A stretch of DNA of 64,000 bases, taken from positions 2,418,001 through 2,482,000 of the forward strand of contig NZ_CP063814.1 of NCBI RefSeq assembly GCF_015277875.1, written 5' to 3'. The DNA is from Microbacterium luteum (GTDB lineage Bacteria > Actinomycetota > Actinomycetes > Actinomycetales > Microbacteriaceae). Below the pieces are notes generated by a model. It was not told the DNA's origin, ran no database searches, and saw only the letters and a list, made by a program, of their open reading frames with translations. Both the position numbers and the translations under genes were made by a program. Positions 46,464 to 54,877 of the stretch are shown one piece after another; position 1 is the first letter of the stretch, and each line of letters begins with the position of its first letter.

Positions 46464-46820
46464 ATGAGGATCGTGGTGGTGTGCGGCGCGGGCGCGTCGA
46501 GCACGTTCATCGTTCAGCGTCTGCGCCAGGCGGCGCGGGAGCAGGGCGTGGATGTCACCGCCACGGCGGCGACCGCACAGTCCCTCCCGATCGATCTGGA
46601 GACGGCCGATCTCGTGATGGTGGGACCCCACCTGCACGACGACCTCGACCGCATCCGGGCGGAAGCCGCCCACGTGGGGAGCATCGTCGCGCTCATGCCG
46701 CCCGATGTCTACGCCGACAAGGACGCCAGCCGCACCCTCGCGCTCGTGCGCGAGGCGGTCGCCGGGACTCCTCACGACACCGTGTTCGCGCACACGCGCA
46801 TCAGAGAGGATCACTCATGA
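46464..46820 (+). CDS. PTS IIB protein, lactose/cellobiose type
   Basis: A 118-residue single-domain IIB. RIVVVCGAGASSTFIVQRL begins with the phosphorylatable Cys at about 7 in the P-loop typical of the Lac/cellobiose IIB fold, and SLPIDLETADLVMVGPHL follows. It is the first gene of the mannitol operon and overlaps ptsH (ATGA). No IIC or IIA of the same family is nearby, and MtlA has its own IIB domain, so it may act as a regulator or phosphate store, perhaps on MtlR. The upstream open frame is ignored because the RBS and promoter fix this ATG. Confidence 0.82.
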   Translation: MRIVVVCGAGASSTFIVQRLRQAAREQGVDVTATAATAQSLPIDLETADLVMVGPHLHDDLDRIRAEAAHVGSIVALMPPDVYADKDASRTLALVREAVAGTPHDTVFAHTRIREDHS

Positions 46821-47089
46821 CCGCCATCAGCCGCACCGTCCGCGTCGCTTCCGCGCACGGGCTGCACGCCCGCCCCGTCAAGCTGTTCGCGCAGGCGGCG
46901 AAGCAGACCGGTCTGCCGATCACGATCGCGAAGGACTCCGGCGCTCCCGTGAACGCCGCGAGCATCCTCGGCGTCATCGCCCTGGGCGTCGAGCAGGGCG
47001 ACTACGTGACCCTCACCGCCGAGGGCGACAACGCCGAAGCGGCGCTCGACTCGCTCTCGGAACTGCTCACGACCGATCACGACGCGTAA
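46817..47089 (+). CDS. ptsH: Phosphocarrier protein HPr
   Basis: Passes phosphate from Enzyme I to the sugar-specific PTS proteins. The 90 residues contain ASAHGLHARPVKLF with the phospho-His at about 17, and NAASILGVIALGVEQGDYV with a Ser at about 49 in the place of regulatory Ser46. The ATG overlaps the IIB stop. Placement within the mannitol operon means that the general PTS is induced with mannitol transport. Confidence 0.93.
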   Translation: MTAISRTVRVASAHGLHARPVKLFAQAAKQTGLPITIAKDSGAPVNAASILGVIALGVEQGDYVTLTAEGDNAEAALDSLSELLTTDHDA

Positions 47090-47104
47090 GCGAGGCGATT
47101 CCGG

Positions 47105-48796
47105 ATGACACAGTTGCGAGGAGTCGGCATCGGACTCGGCGTCGCCCAGGGGCCCGTGGCCCGCATGGCGCCGCCGCTGCCCGCCCCCGACGATGCGCCC
47201 AGCACCCTCAGCGTCGAAGAGGAGACCACCCGGGCCCGGGACGCCGTCGGCGCGGTCGCCCGAGAGCTCGAGGCCCGCGGAATGGAGGCCGGCGGTGCCG
47301 CTCAAGAGGTGCTCGAAGCCCAGGCCATGATGGCCGAGGACCCGACCCTCGAAGAAGAGATCGACAACCGGCTCTCCCGGGGCAAGACAGCCGAGTGGGC
47401 GGTGCACGACGCGTTCGCTTCGTTCCGGCAGCAGCTCACCGCCCTCGGCGGCTACCTCGGCGAGCGCGCGGCCGACCTCGACGACGTCGCCCAGCGCGTC
47501 ATCGCGCAGCTGCGCGGCGAGCCGGCGCCGGGTGTTCCGGATCCGGGGCACCCCTTCGTGCTGGTCGCGAAGGACCTCGCCCCCGCCGACACGGCTCTGC
47601 TCGACCTCGACAAGGTGCTCGCCCTCGTGACCACCGAAGGCGGACCGACCTCGCACACGGCGATCCTCGCCCGCGAGAAGTCGATCGTCGCGATCGTGGG
47701 CGCATCCGGAGCGAAGAACCTCGTCGACGGCGAGCCGGTGATCGTGGATGCCGCCTCCGGCGTCGTGACCACCGAGCCGACCACGGATGAGCTCGACCGC
47801 GCCGCGACCCGCGCCCGCGCGCGGGCGGAGGCCGCGAACGCGCCGCTGACCCCCGGCGCTCTCGCCGACGGCACCGCTGTGCCGCTGCTGGCGAACCTCG
47901 GCAGCCCCGCTGCGGCGGCCGAAGCCGTGGAGCTCGGCGCCGAGGGCGTGGGCCTGTTCCGCACCGAGTTCCTCTTCCTCAGCGCCAGCCAGGCGCCGAC
48001 CGTCGAGCAGCAGCGCGCGTCGTACACGGAGCTGCTGAAGGCGTTCCCCGGCAAGAAGGTCGTCGTGCGCATGCTCGACGCCGGCGCCGACAAGCCGCTG
48101 CCGTTCCTCAACGACGCGCACGAGGACAACCCCGCCCTCGGCCTGCGGGGTCTGCGCGCGCTGCGCCAGAGCGAGGACATCCTGCGCGAACAGCTCACGG
48201 CTCTCTCCGAAGCCCACGAGTCGACCCGGCGCACCCCCGAGGGCCCCGCCGACCTGTGGGTCATGGCCCCGATGGTGGCGACCGTCGAGGAGACGGAGTA
48301 CTTCGTCACCCTCGCCCGTGAGTACGACATCAAGACCGCCGGGGTGATGGTGGAGGTGCCCTCGTCGGCGCTGCTGGCCGACCGCGTGCTGCGCCACGCG
48401 GACTTCGCCTCGATCGGCACCAACGACCTGACGCAGTACACGATGGCCGCCGACCGCCTGCTCGGATCGGTCGCCTCGTATCAGGACCCCTGGCACCCCG
48501 CCGTCCTGCGCCTCGTGCGCGAAGTCGGCATGGCGGGGAAGGCCAACCGCAAGCCCGTCGGCATCTGCGGCGAGGCGGCGGCGGACCCGCTCCTGGCCGC
48601 CGTCCTCGTGGGCCTCGGCGCGACGAGCCTGTCGATGGCGCCCACAGCCCTTGCCGACGTTCGAGCGACCCTGCTCGAGCACACCCTGGACGATGCGGTG
48701 CGCATCGCCGAAGCCGCCCTGGCCGCCGATGACGCGGCCTCGGCACGAACCGCCGCGCAGACCGCGGCGGACCGAGAGAAGGAGACACAGCCATGA
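47105..48796 (+). CDS. ptsI: PTS Enzyme I (phosphoenolpyruvate-protein phosphotransferase)
   Basis: Takes phosphate from phosphoenolpyruvate and gives it to HPr. The 563 residues are of normal length. The active His is in TTEGGPTSHTAILAREKSI (about 184); GLFRTEFLFL and VVRMLDAGADKPLPFL belong to the PEP-binding barrel; VMVEVPSSAL, IGTNDLTQYTMAADR and the Cys in PVGICGEAAADP complete the catalytic set. It lies 15 bases after ptsH and overlaps mtlA by four bases (ATGA), so it is co-translated with the mannitol permease. Confidence 0.95.
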   Translation: MTQLRGVGIGLGVAQGPVARMAPPLPAPDDAPSTLSVEEETTRARDAVGAVARELEARGMEAGGAAQEVLEAQAMMAEDPTLEEEIDNRLSRGKTAEWAVHDAFASFRQQLTALGGYLGERAADLDDVAQRVIAQLRGEPAPGVPDPGHPFVLVAKDLAPADTALLDLDKVLALVTTEGGPTSHTAILAREKSIVAIVGASGAKNLVDGEPVIVDAASGVVTTEPTTDELDRAATRARARAEAANAPLTPGALADGTAVPLLANLGSPAAAAEAVELGAEGVGLFRTEFLFLSASQAPTVEQQRASYTELLKAFPGKKVVVRMLDAGADKPLPFLNDAHEDNPALGLRGLRALRQSEDILREQLTALSEAHESTRRTPEGPADLWVMAPMVATVEETEYFVTLAREYDIKTAGVMVEVPSSALLADRVLRHADFASIGTNDLTQYTMAADRLLGSVASYQDPWHPAVLRLVREVGMAGKANRKPVGICGEAAADPLLAAVLVGLGATSLSMAPTALADVRATLLEHTLDDAVRIAEAALAADDAASARTAAQTAADREKETQP

Positions 48797-50352
48797 CAAT
48801 GGCGTCATCGCCCGCGAGCACGGGCAGCAAGGCGCGCGTCGGAGTTCAGCGCTTCGGCACGTTCCTGTCCGGCATGATCATGCCGAACATCCCTGCGCTG
48901 ATCGCGTGGGGCATCTTCACGGCGTTCTTCATCGAGGTCGGCTGGACCCCGAACGCCGACCTCGCGACCATCGTCGGTCCGTTCATCCACTACGCCCTCC
49001 CGCTGCTGATCGCCTACACGGGCGGCTCGATGGTCTACAACGTGCGCGGCGGCGTCGTCGGCGTCATCGCGACGATGGGCGCGATCGCCGGCTCAGACCT
49101 GCTCGTGGCCAACTTCAACGCCACGCTGCCCGAGGGCGAGAGCCAGCTCGGCCAGGTGCACATGTTCATCGGCGCCATGATCCTCGGCCCGCTCGCGGCA
49201 TACACGATGAAGTGGCTCGACAGCCTGTGGGACGGCAAGATCCGCGCCGGCTTCGAGATGCTCGTGAACATGTTCTCCGCGGGCATCTGGGGCTTCGTGA
49301 TGGCCGTCGTCGGGTTCTACCCGATCGCCTGGCTGGTCAACGGGCTCATGCAGGCACTGGGCAACGCGGTGAGCTGGCTGGTCGACATGAACCTGCTGCC
49401 GCTGACGAGCATCATCATCGAGCCGGCGAAGGTGTTCTTCCTGAACAACGCCATCAACCACGGCGTGCTGACCCCGCTGGGCGTCACGGAGGCATCCGAG
49501 ACCGGGTCGTCGATCCTGTTCCTGCTCGAGGCCAACCCCGGTCCCGGTGTCGGTCTGCTGCTGGCGTTCACGTTCTTCGGACTCGGCGCGGCGCGGGCAT
49601 CGGCCCCCGGTGCGGCGATCATCCAGTTCTTCGGCGGCATCCACGAGGTGTACTTCCCGTACGCGCTGATGAAGCCGGTGCTGATCGTCGCGCTGATCGC
49701 CGGCGGTATGACCGGTGTCACGACGAACATGCTCCTCGGCGGCGCCCTGCGCGCCCCGGCGGCCCCCGGCAGCATCATCGCGGTGCTGCTGCAGACCGCC
49801 ACCGGCGCATACTTCGCGGTGATCCTGTCCGTCGTGCTGTCGGCGGCGGTGACCTTCCTCATCGCGGCGGTGATCCTGCGGGCATCGCGCAAGCGCGACC
49901 TCGCCGCGATGGCCTCGACCGACGACGCGTTCGGCGCCGCGATCACCCAGACCGAGGCTGCCAAGGGCAAGAGCTCGGATGCGCTGCGCAACCTGCGCGG
50001 CGGAGCGGCGACCCAGGCCGACGGCGACGGCGGTGCCGCCACCGTGACCGAGCGCCAGATCAGCAACATCGTGTTCGCGTGCGACGCGGGCATGGGCTCG
50101 TCGGCGATGGGCGCGAGCGTGCTGCGCAACAAGATCAAGAAGGCCGGCATCGAGGGGGTCACGGTGACCAACAAGGCCATCGCCGCCCTCGACCCCAGCG
50201 CCGACCTGGTCATCACGCAGAACCAGCTCACCGACCGTGCGCGTCACCAGACGCCCGACGCGGTTCACGTCTCCGTGGATAACTTCATGAACTCGCCGCG
50301 ATACGACGAGGTCGTCGAGCTGGTCCGCGACCAGCACGAGAAGGACTCCTGA
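48793..50352 (+). CDS. mtlA: PTS mannitol transporter, IICB subunit MtlA
   Basis: Imports and phosphorylates mannitol. Residues 1-345 form the membrane IIC part, starting FGTFLSGMIMPNIPALIAWG, with NHGVLTPLG and FFGGIHEVYFPYALMKP (the GGIHE substrate motif). A linker leads to the IIB domain (about 420-515), where NIVFACDAGMGSSAMGASVL carries the phospho-Cys near 430. The IIA part is a separate gene, mtlF. The start follows AAGGAG. A strong terminator lies six bases after the stop. Confidence 0.95.
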   Translation: MTMASSPASTGSKARVGVQRFGTFLSGMIMPNIPALIAWGIFTAFFIEVGWTPNADLATIVGPFIHYALPLLIAYTGGSMVYNVRGGVVGVIATMGAIAGSDLLVANFNATLPEGESQLGQVHMFIGAMILGPLAAYTMKWLDSLWDGKIRAGFEMLVNMFSAGIWGFVMAVVGFYPIAWLVNGLMQALGNAVSWLVDMNLLPLTSIIIEPAKVFFLNNAINHGVLTPLGVTEASETGSSILFLLEANPGPGVGLLLAFTFFGLGAARASAPGAAIIQFFGGIHEVYFPYALMKPVLIVALIAGGMTGVTTNMLLGGALRAPAAPGSIIAVLLQTATGAYFAVILSVVLSAAVTFLIAAVILRASRKRDLAAMASTDDAFGAAITQTEAAKGKSSDALRNLRGGAATQADGDGGAATVTERQISNIVFACDAGMGSSAMGASVLRNKIKKAGIEGVTVTNKAIAALDPSADLVITQNQLTDRARHQTPDAVHVSVDNFMNSPRYDEVVELVRDQHEKDS

Positions 50353-50358
50353 GCGACC

Positions 50359-50403
50359 GCTGCGGGGCCGGGCCGGCGCGACGCCCCCGGCCCCGCAGCT
50401 TTT
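50359..50403 (+). terminator. Strong intrinsic terminator between mtlA and mtlF
   Basis: GCTGCGGGGCCGGG and CCCGGCCCCGCAGC form a perfect 14-base stem with a 13-base loop, followed directly by TTTT at 50400-50403. Partial read-through or a separate promoter would be needed for mtlF and mtlD. Confidence 0.85.
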
Positions 50404-50482
50404 CCTCGGCCCTGGTCGAGGACGGACACAGATGGAACAGTGGATGCGGCAAGCATCCGACATGAACGAAAGGCGGGCCACC

Positions 50483-50923
50483 ATGGCACGTGACGTCCTG
50501 AGCCTGGGCCAGGTGCGCATCCACTCCGGAAGCGCGACGCGCGACGAGGCGATGAAGGAGGCGGCCGACATCCTGCAGGCGGCCGGCGCCGTCACCGCGG
50601 ACTACTACGACGCGATGCAGCAGCGCGAGCAGACGGTGTCGACCTTCATGGGCAACGAGCTCGCGATCCCCCACGGCACGAACGAGACGAAGGACACGAT
50701 CCTCGAATCCGCGCTGTCGGTGGTGCGCTACGACGGCGGCGTCGACTGGGACGGCGAGCAGGTCACGTTCGTCATCGGCATCGCCGGCAAGGGCGACGAG
50801 CACCTGGAGATCCTGTCGCAGATCGCCATCCTCTTCTCCGAGGAGGACGACGTCGCGGGCCTGAAGACCCTGCAGACCCCGGAGGAGATCTACGCCGTGG
50901 TGAGCGAGGCGACCGGGTCATGA
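50483..50923 (+). CDS. mtlF: PTS mannitol IIA component MtlF
   Basis: Accepts phosphate from HPr and gives it to the MtlA IIB domain. The 146 residues have [19 protein letters not shown] with the phospho-His at about 64, and [20 protein letters not shown] in the C-terminal half, both of the mannitol/fructose IIA family. I chose the ATG at 50483, where [12 protein letters not shown] begins the domain; ATGs at 50432 and 50462 would add 17 or 7 residues. A small GGATGC / GCATCC hairpin lies at 50442-50458. It overlaps mtlD (ATGA). Confidence 0.9.
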   Translation: MARDVLSLGQVRIHSGSATRDEAMKEAADILQAAGAVTADYYDAMQQREQTVSTFMGNELAIPHGTNETKDTILESALSVVRYDGGVDWDGEQVTFVIGIAGKGDEHLEILSQIAILFSEEDDVAGLKTLQTPEEIYAVVSEATGS

Positions 50924-52074
50924 AGGCCGTCCACTTCGGCGCCGGCAACATCGGCCGCGGGTTCGTCGGACTGCTGCTGCACGAGGCCGGCTACGAGGTC
51001 GTGTTCTCCGACGTCGCCGCTCCGCTCGTCGACGCGATCAACGCCGCCTCGGAGTACACGGTGCACGAGGTCGGTGACGGCGGGCGCGACCTGACCGTCA
51101 CCGGCTTCCGTGCGGTGAACAGTCAGACCGACCCCGAGAAGGTCGTCGCCGAGATCGCCGATGCCGACGTGGTCACCACCGCCGTGGGACCGACGATCCT
51201 CCGCTTCGTCGCCCCGCACATCGTCGCGGCGCTCACCGCGCGCGATGCGAGCCTGCCGCCGTTGCAGGTGATGGCGTGCGAGAACGCGATCAACGCCACC
51301 CACCTGCTGCGCGACGAGGTCGCCGCCGCGGCCGGCGACGCGTGGCCGCGGATCGCTGGTCGCGCCGTCTTCGCCAACACCGCCGTCGATCGGATCGTGC
51401 CCGGCCAGCCCGAGGACGCCGGCATCGATGTGACCGTCGAGCCGTTCTTCGAGTGGGCGATCGAGCGCGGGCCGTTCGGCGACGCGGTGCCGGAGATCCC
51501 CGGCGCCCACTTCGTCGACGACCTCGCGCCCTACATCGAGCGGAAGCTCTTCACCGTCAACACCGGACACGCCGCCACGGCGTATCTCGGCGCGCAGGCC
51601 GGCATCGAGAAGATCTCCGACGCCCTCGCCGACCCCTCGATCGAAGCGGCCGTCGCGAAGGCGCTGGAGGAGACGTCGGGCATTCTGCTCGCCAAGCACG
51701 AGTTCGACGCGGCGGATCTCGCCGACTACCGCGCGACGATCATCGGCCGCTTCCGGAACCCGGCCCTCCCCGACACCGTGTGGCGGGTGGGACGCCAGCC
51801 GCTGCGAAAGCTGTCGCGGAACGAGCGCTTCATCGGCCCCGCGGCCGAGGCGGCCGAACGTGGGCTGCCCACGGCCGGCCTCGAGACGGCGATCGCCGCC
51901 GCCCTCGCGTTCCACGACCCGGAAGATGCGCAGTCCGTCGACATGCAGCGGTTGCTCGCCGAGCGTGACGCCGCGACCTTCACCGTCGAGGTCACGGGCC
52001 TGGACCCGGAGCATGCGCTCTTCGACCGCATCCGGGCGCTCGTGGAGACGCGTCAGGCCACCCCGGCCGCCTGA
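50920..52074 (+). CDS. mtlD: Mannitol-1-phosphate 5-dehydrogenase MtlD
   Basis: Oxidises mannitol-1-phosphate from the PTS to fructose-6-phosphate with NAD. The 384 residues open with [23 protein letters not shown] (split by the cofactor loop), then [32 protein letters not shown] with the catalytic Lys region, and [23 protein letters not shown], all typical of MtlD. The ATG overlaps mtlF. It ends the mannitol operon; no clear terminator follows, only GC-rich repeats. Confidence 0.95.
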   Translation: MKAVHFGAGNIGRGFVGLLLHEAGYEVVFSDVAAPLVDAINAASEYTVHEVGDGGRDLTVTGFRAVNSQTDPEKVVAEIADADVVTTAVGPTILRFVAPHIVAALTARDASLPPLQVMACENAINATHLLRDEVAAAAGDAWPRIAGRAVFANTAVDRIVPGQPEDAGIDVTVEPFFEWAIERGPFGDAVPEIPGAHFVDDLAPYIERKLFTVNTGHAATAYLGAQAGIEKISDALADPSIEAAVAKALEETSGILLAKHEFDAADLADYRATIIGRFRNPALPDTVWRVGRQPLRKLSRNERFIGPAAEAAERGLPTAGLETAIAAALAFHDPEDAQSVDMQRLLAERDAATFTVEVTGLDPEHALFDRIRALVETRQATPAA

Positions 52075-52401
52075 GCGGGCCGCACCCGCCCGCGGCCGCG
52101 GCAGCGCGCCCGCGGCAGCGCCTGTACGGCGCGGTCCGGTGGCGCGGCATTGCCCGCGCTGGTCTCCCGGGCGCGCCGTTCACAACTCCTCATATCCGAA
52201 GCGACAGGCGCGTCTGCGGCGCCTCGCGCCGCCGGATGCCCCGTCGTTGCGGAGTTGTGAACGGCGTTGCCGCGGCAGCATTCGACCTCGGACGCGCCGT
52301 CCGGACGCCACTCGCCCTCCCCAACCGCACCGGCAACGCCGGCATCCCCGGATCGGGGGCGAGCGCCGGGCGTAACGCGCTGAGGCGAGTTGAGTTCGGG
52401 C
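52075..52401. other. Gene-free stretch with one palindromic element
   Basis: 327 bases between mtlD and the nuclease gene. It begins with GC-rich runs (GCGGCCGCGGCAGCGCGCCC-like) and carries one 85-base inverted-repeat element at 52178-52262. I see no promoter hexamer of good quality and no gene. Confidence 0.65.
52178..52262. repeat. 85-base palindromic element, family 2, copy a
   Basis: Ends are GTTCACAACTCCTCA and TGCGGAGTTGTGAAC, a 15-base inverted repeat with one mismatch. It precedes the nuclease gene. Confidence 0.85.
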
Positions 52402-53244
52402 ATGCCGACACCTCGCGAGCGCGCCGCCGAGTTCCTCAGTGCGACCTTCATGTCGCGGGCGAGCCTGCGCCGCGAAGGGATGACCGGGCGCGAGATCACC
52501 GAGGCCGTGCGCCGCGGGTGGATTCTGCGGCCGCGCCGCGGACGCTACCTGGCGACCACGACCGACGCGGCGCTCGTCGACGCGGCGACGCTCGGCGGCC
52601 GCCTCGATTGCGTGTCGCTGCTTTCCGCTCTCGGTGTCTTCGTCCTGGACGATTCTCGGCTCCACGTGCAACTGGATCACGGTGCAAGTCGGCTTCCCGT
52701 CCGCCCCGCTCCCGTCGTAGCGCACTGGCGCCCGCGCTGCGGGGGGCGGGACACTGTCGCAGCCGACCTCATCGAGGCCCTGGCGCAGGCCTGCCGCTGC
52801 CAATCGCCGCGCGCGGCGGTGGCGACGCTCGACAGCGCATGGCACCACCGGCTCATCGACGTCGACGACCTCGCCGAGATCTTCGCCCGCCTGCCGCGCC
52901 GGTACCGGCGGCTGCGCGGTCTGCTCGACCGGCGGTGTGAATCGGGGCCCGAGTCGCTCATGCGCCTCCTTCTGCGCACGCTCGGATGCCGGATCGACCT
53001 GCAGGTGCCGATCGAGGGTGTGGGCCGCGTGGACTTCGTGGTCGACGGCTGGCTGATCATCGAGTGCGACAGCAAGGAGCACCACGAGGACTGGGCGGCG
53101 CAGAAGCGGGACCGGCGACGCGACCTCGCCGCGGCAGCCCTCGGCTATACGACGATCCGGCCGCTCGCGGAAGACATCATGTATCGGCGGGACACGGTGC
53201 GGCGCCAGGTCGCCGCCGTCCTCGCGCATCCGCCTCGCCGCTGA
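52402..53244 (+). CDS. Vsr/DUF559-type nuclease with AbiEi-like N-terminus
   Basis: A 280-residue solitary protein. The first half has an AbiEi-like winged-helix region (MTGREITEAVRRGWILRPRRGRYL) and GGRLDCVSLLSALGV. The second half is a PD-(D/E)XK nuclease core of the Vsr/DUF559 group: PESLMRLLLRT, then VDFVVDGWLIIECDSKEHH with the D and E-x-D metal ligands, and KRDRRRDLAAAALGYTTIR. The ATG at 52402 is preferred over a TTG four codons earlier. No partner gene is adjacent; the gene is flanked on both sides by the same palindromic repeats. Role in DNA repair, defence or repeat mobility is unknown. Confidence 0.8.
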   Translation: MPTPRERAAEFLSATFMSRASLRREGMTGREITEAVRRGWILRPRRGRYLATTTDAALVDAATLGGRLDCVSLLSALGVFVLDDSRLHVQLDHGASRLPVRPAPVVAHWRPRCGGRDTVAADLIEALAQACRCQSPRAAVATLDSAWHHRLIDVDDLAEIFARLPRRYRRLRGLLDRRCESGPESLMRLLLRTLGCRIDLQVPIEGVGRVDFVVDGWLIIECDSKEHHEDWAAQKRDRRRDLAAAALGYTTIRPLAEDIMYRRDTVRRQVAAVLAHPPRR

Positions 53245-53310
53245 TCACCCGCACGGACGCGTCACACCCGCGCGTCGACGCCCCGTGCTGTCCGACGGCC
53301 GCTCCGCGCT

Positions 53311-53396
53311 GTTCACAACTCCTCAAGAATCCGCGTCGGAAGACACAAATGTGGCGCGGTCGGCGCTGACGCACCCGCCGTTGAGGAGTTGTGAAC
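53311..53396. repeat. 86-base palindromic element, family 2, copy b
   Basis: Ends GTTCACAACTCCTCA and TTGAGGAGTTGTGAAC form a perfect stem. ATCCGCGTCG sits at offset 19-28, as in the reverse complement of the family-1 copies. Confidence 0.85.
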
Positions 53397-53441
53397 GGTC
53401 GGGCCGCGTGACGCGGCGAGCTTCGCTCATCGGCCGGATGC

Positions 53442-53527
53442 GTTCACAACTCCGCAACCGCGCGACTGGCGCACCCCGCAGCGCCCGGGATCAGGCTGTG
53501 GGGCCGCGTTCTTGAGGAGTTGTGAAC
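53442..53527. repeat. 86-base palindromic element, family 2, copy c
   Basis: Ends GTTCACAACTCCGCA and TTGAGGAGTTGTGAAC. Read on the minus strand it starts with the same 19 bases as copy b, so it is likely inverted relative to b. Confidence 0.85.
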
Positions 53528-53691
53528 GGCGTCGGCCGCGGGGTTGACGGAGCGGAGCACCGCGGCACGGCGGCGCGGGGAACGGCCGTGGCACCGCGGC
53601 ACGGCGGGGCGGAGCGGCGCGGCGGGGCGGAGCGGAGGGACGGCCGCGGCGCGGCAGCGCGCTCGAAGCTACACCGCGCGCGGGTGGCGGG

Positions 53692-54807
53692 TCAGCGCTC
53701 GAAGCCCTCGGCGATCAGCTCGATGAGCTCCTCGCGCTCCTCCACGGTCAAGAAGGCGCCCGCGGCGGCGTTCAGCTGGAACGCCTCGAGGTCGGCGAGG
53801 TCGTAGTCGAAGGTCTCCGCGAGCACCTGCAGCTCCCGCGTGAGCGAAGTGCGGCTCATCAGGCGGTTGTCGACGTTGACGGTCACCGCGAACCCGAGCT
53901 GGTACAGCAGGTCGAAGGGGTGGTCCTCGATCTCCTCGCCCCACTGCGCGATCGCGCCGGTCTGCAGGTTCGACGACGGCGACAGCTCGAGCGGGATCTC
54001 CCGGTCGCGCACCCAGCGCGCCAGCTCGCCGAACTGCACCTGCACCTCGTCGCCCTCGCGCGAGACGACCCGCAGGTCCTCGGCCAGCCGCACGCCGTGC
54101 CCGAGCCGCAGCGCGCGCCCGTCGATGAGGGCCGAGCGGATGGAATCGAGCCCGGCCGCCTCGCCCGCGTGCACCGTCGTGGGGAAGAATCGCGACGCGA
54201 GGAAGTCGAACGCCTCGCGATGCTTCGACGGCGGGAAGCCGTCTTCGGCACCGGCGATGTCGAAGCCGACGACCCCGCGCCCGCGCCACTGAACGGCGAG
54301 CTCGGCGATCTCCAGCGAACGATCGGCGTGGCGCATCGCCGTGATCAGCTGCCCGACACGGATGTCGCGACCGGCGCTCTCGGCGGCATCTTCGCCCTCT
54401 TCGATGCCCTCCTGCACGGCCTCGACGACCTCGTCAAGCGAGAGACCGCGGGCCAGGTGCTGCTCGGGTGCCCAGCGCACCTCGCCGTAGATCACGCCGT
54501 CTGCGGCGAGATCCTCGACGAACTCGCGCGCCACCCGGGTGAGCCCCTCCCGGGTCTGCATCACCGCCGTGGTCACATCGAACGTCTTGAGGTAGTCGAC
54601 GAGCGAGCCCGAATCGCTCTTATCGGCGAACCAGTCGGCGAGCTCGTCGGCGTCGTCGGCGGGCAGGTCGAGGTCGATGTCGTCGGCGAGCTCGACGATC
54701 GTCGCCGGGCGCAGAGCGCCGTCGAGGTGATCGTGCAGCGAGACCTTGGGGAGTCCGCGCAGAGAGACGCCCTGCAGGCGCGCGTCGCCGTCGGGTTCGA
54801 TGGGCAT
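53692..54807 (-). CDS. add: Adenosine deaminase
   Basis: Deaminates adenosine and deoxyadenosine to inosine forms. The 371 residues contain KVSLHDHLDGALRP with the metal-binding H-x-H, VGFDIAGAEDGFPP, TVHAGEAAGLDSIRSAL (His, Glu), LRLGHGVRLAE, LELSPSSNLQTGA and FAVTVNVDNRLMS with the catalytic Asp near the end. Start at ATG with GAGGAG upstream. A possible minus-strand TACTGT -10 is at 54842-54847. It belongs with the salvage genes upstream in the same orientation. Confidence 0.95.
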   Translation of the reverse strand: MPIEPDGDARLQGVSLRGLPKVSLHDHLDGALRPATIVELADDIDLDLPADDADELADWFADKSDSGSLVDYLKTFDVTTAVMQTREGLTRVAREFVEDLAADGVIYGEVRWAPEQHLARGLSLDEVVEAVQEGIEEGEDAAESAGRDIRVGQLITAMRHADRSLEIAELAVQWRGRGVVGFDIAGAEDGFPPSKHREAFDFLASRFFPTTVHAGEAAGLDSIRSALIDGRALRLGHGVRLAEDLRVVSREGDEVQVQFGELARWVRDREIPLELSPSSNLQTGAIAQWGEEIEDHPFDLLYQLGFAVTVNVDNRLMSRTSLTRELQVLAETFDYDLADLEAFQLNAAAGAFLTVEEREELIELIAEGFER

Positions 54808-54877
54808 GGACGTTCTCCTCGACTGGGGGTGGGCGGTATCGACAGTAGTGCCTGCGCAGGCGCGGTGGGAGGGTGGA

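Larger units (their letters stand above)
53245..53691. other. Gene-free stretch with two palindromic elements and low-complexity GC
   Basis: 447 bases between the nuclease gene and the add stop. Two family-2 palindromes lie at 53311-53396 and 53442-53527. The rest, 53528-53690, is a run of GCGG and CACGG words (GGCACGGCGGGGCGGAGCGG-like) with no gene or clear signal. Confidence 0.7.

Noticed and set aside
52402..53244. A type IV toxin-antitoxin pair
   Set aside because: Only the AbiEi-like half is visible at the N-terminus and no toxin gene (AbiEii) is adjacent; the C-terminus is a nuclease.
53528..53690. Small gene in the GCGG-rich run before the add stop
   Set aside because: Reading frames here are repeats of R, G and A with no ribosome site, and look like low-complexity DNA.
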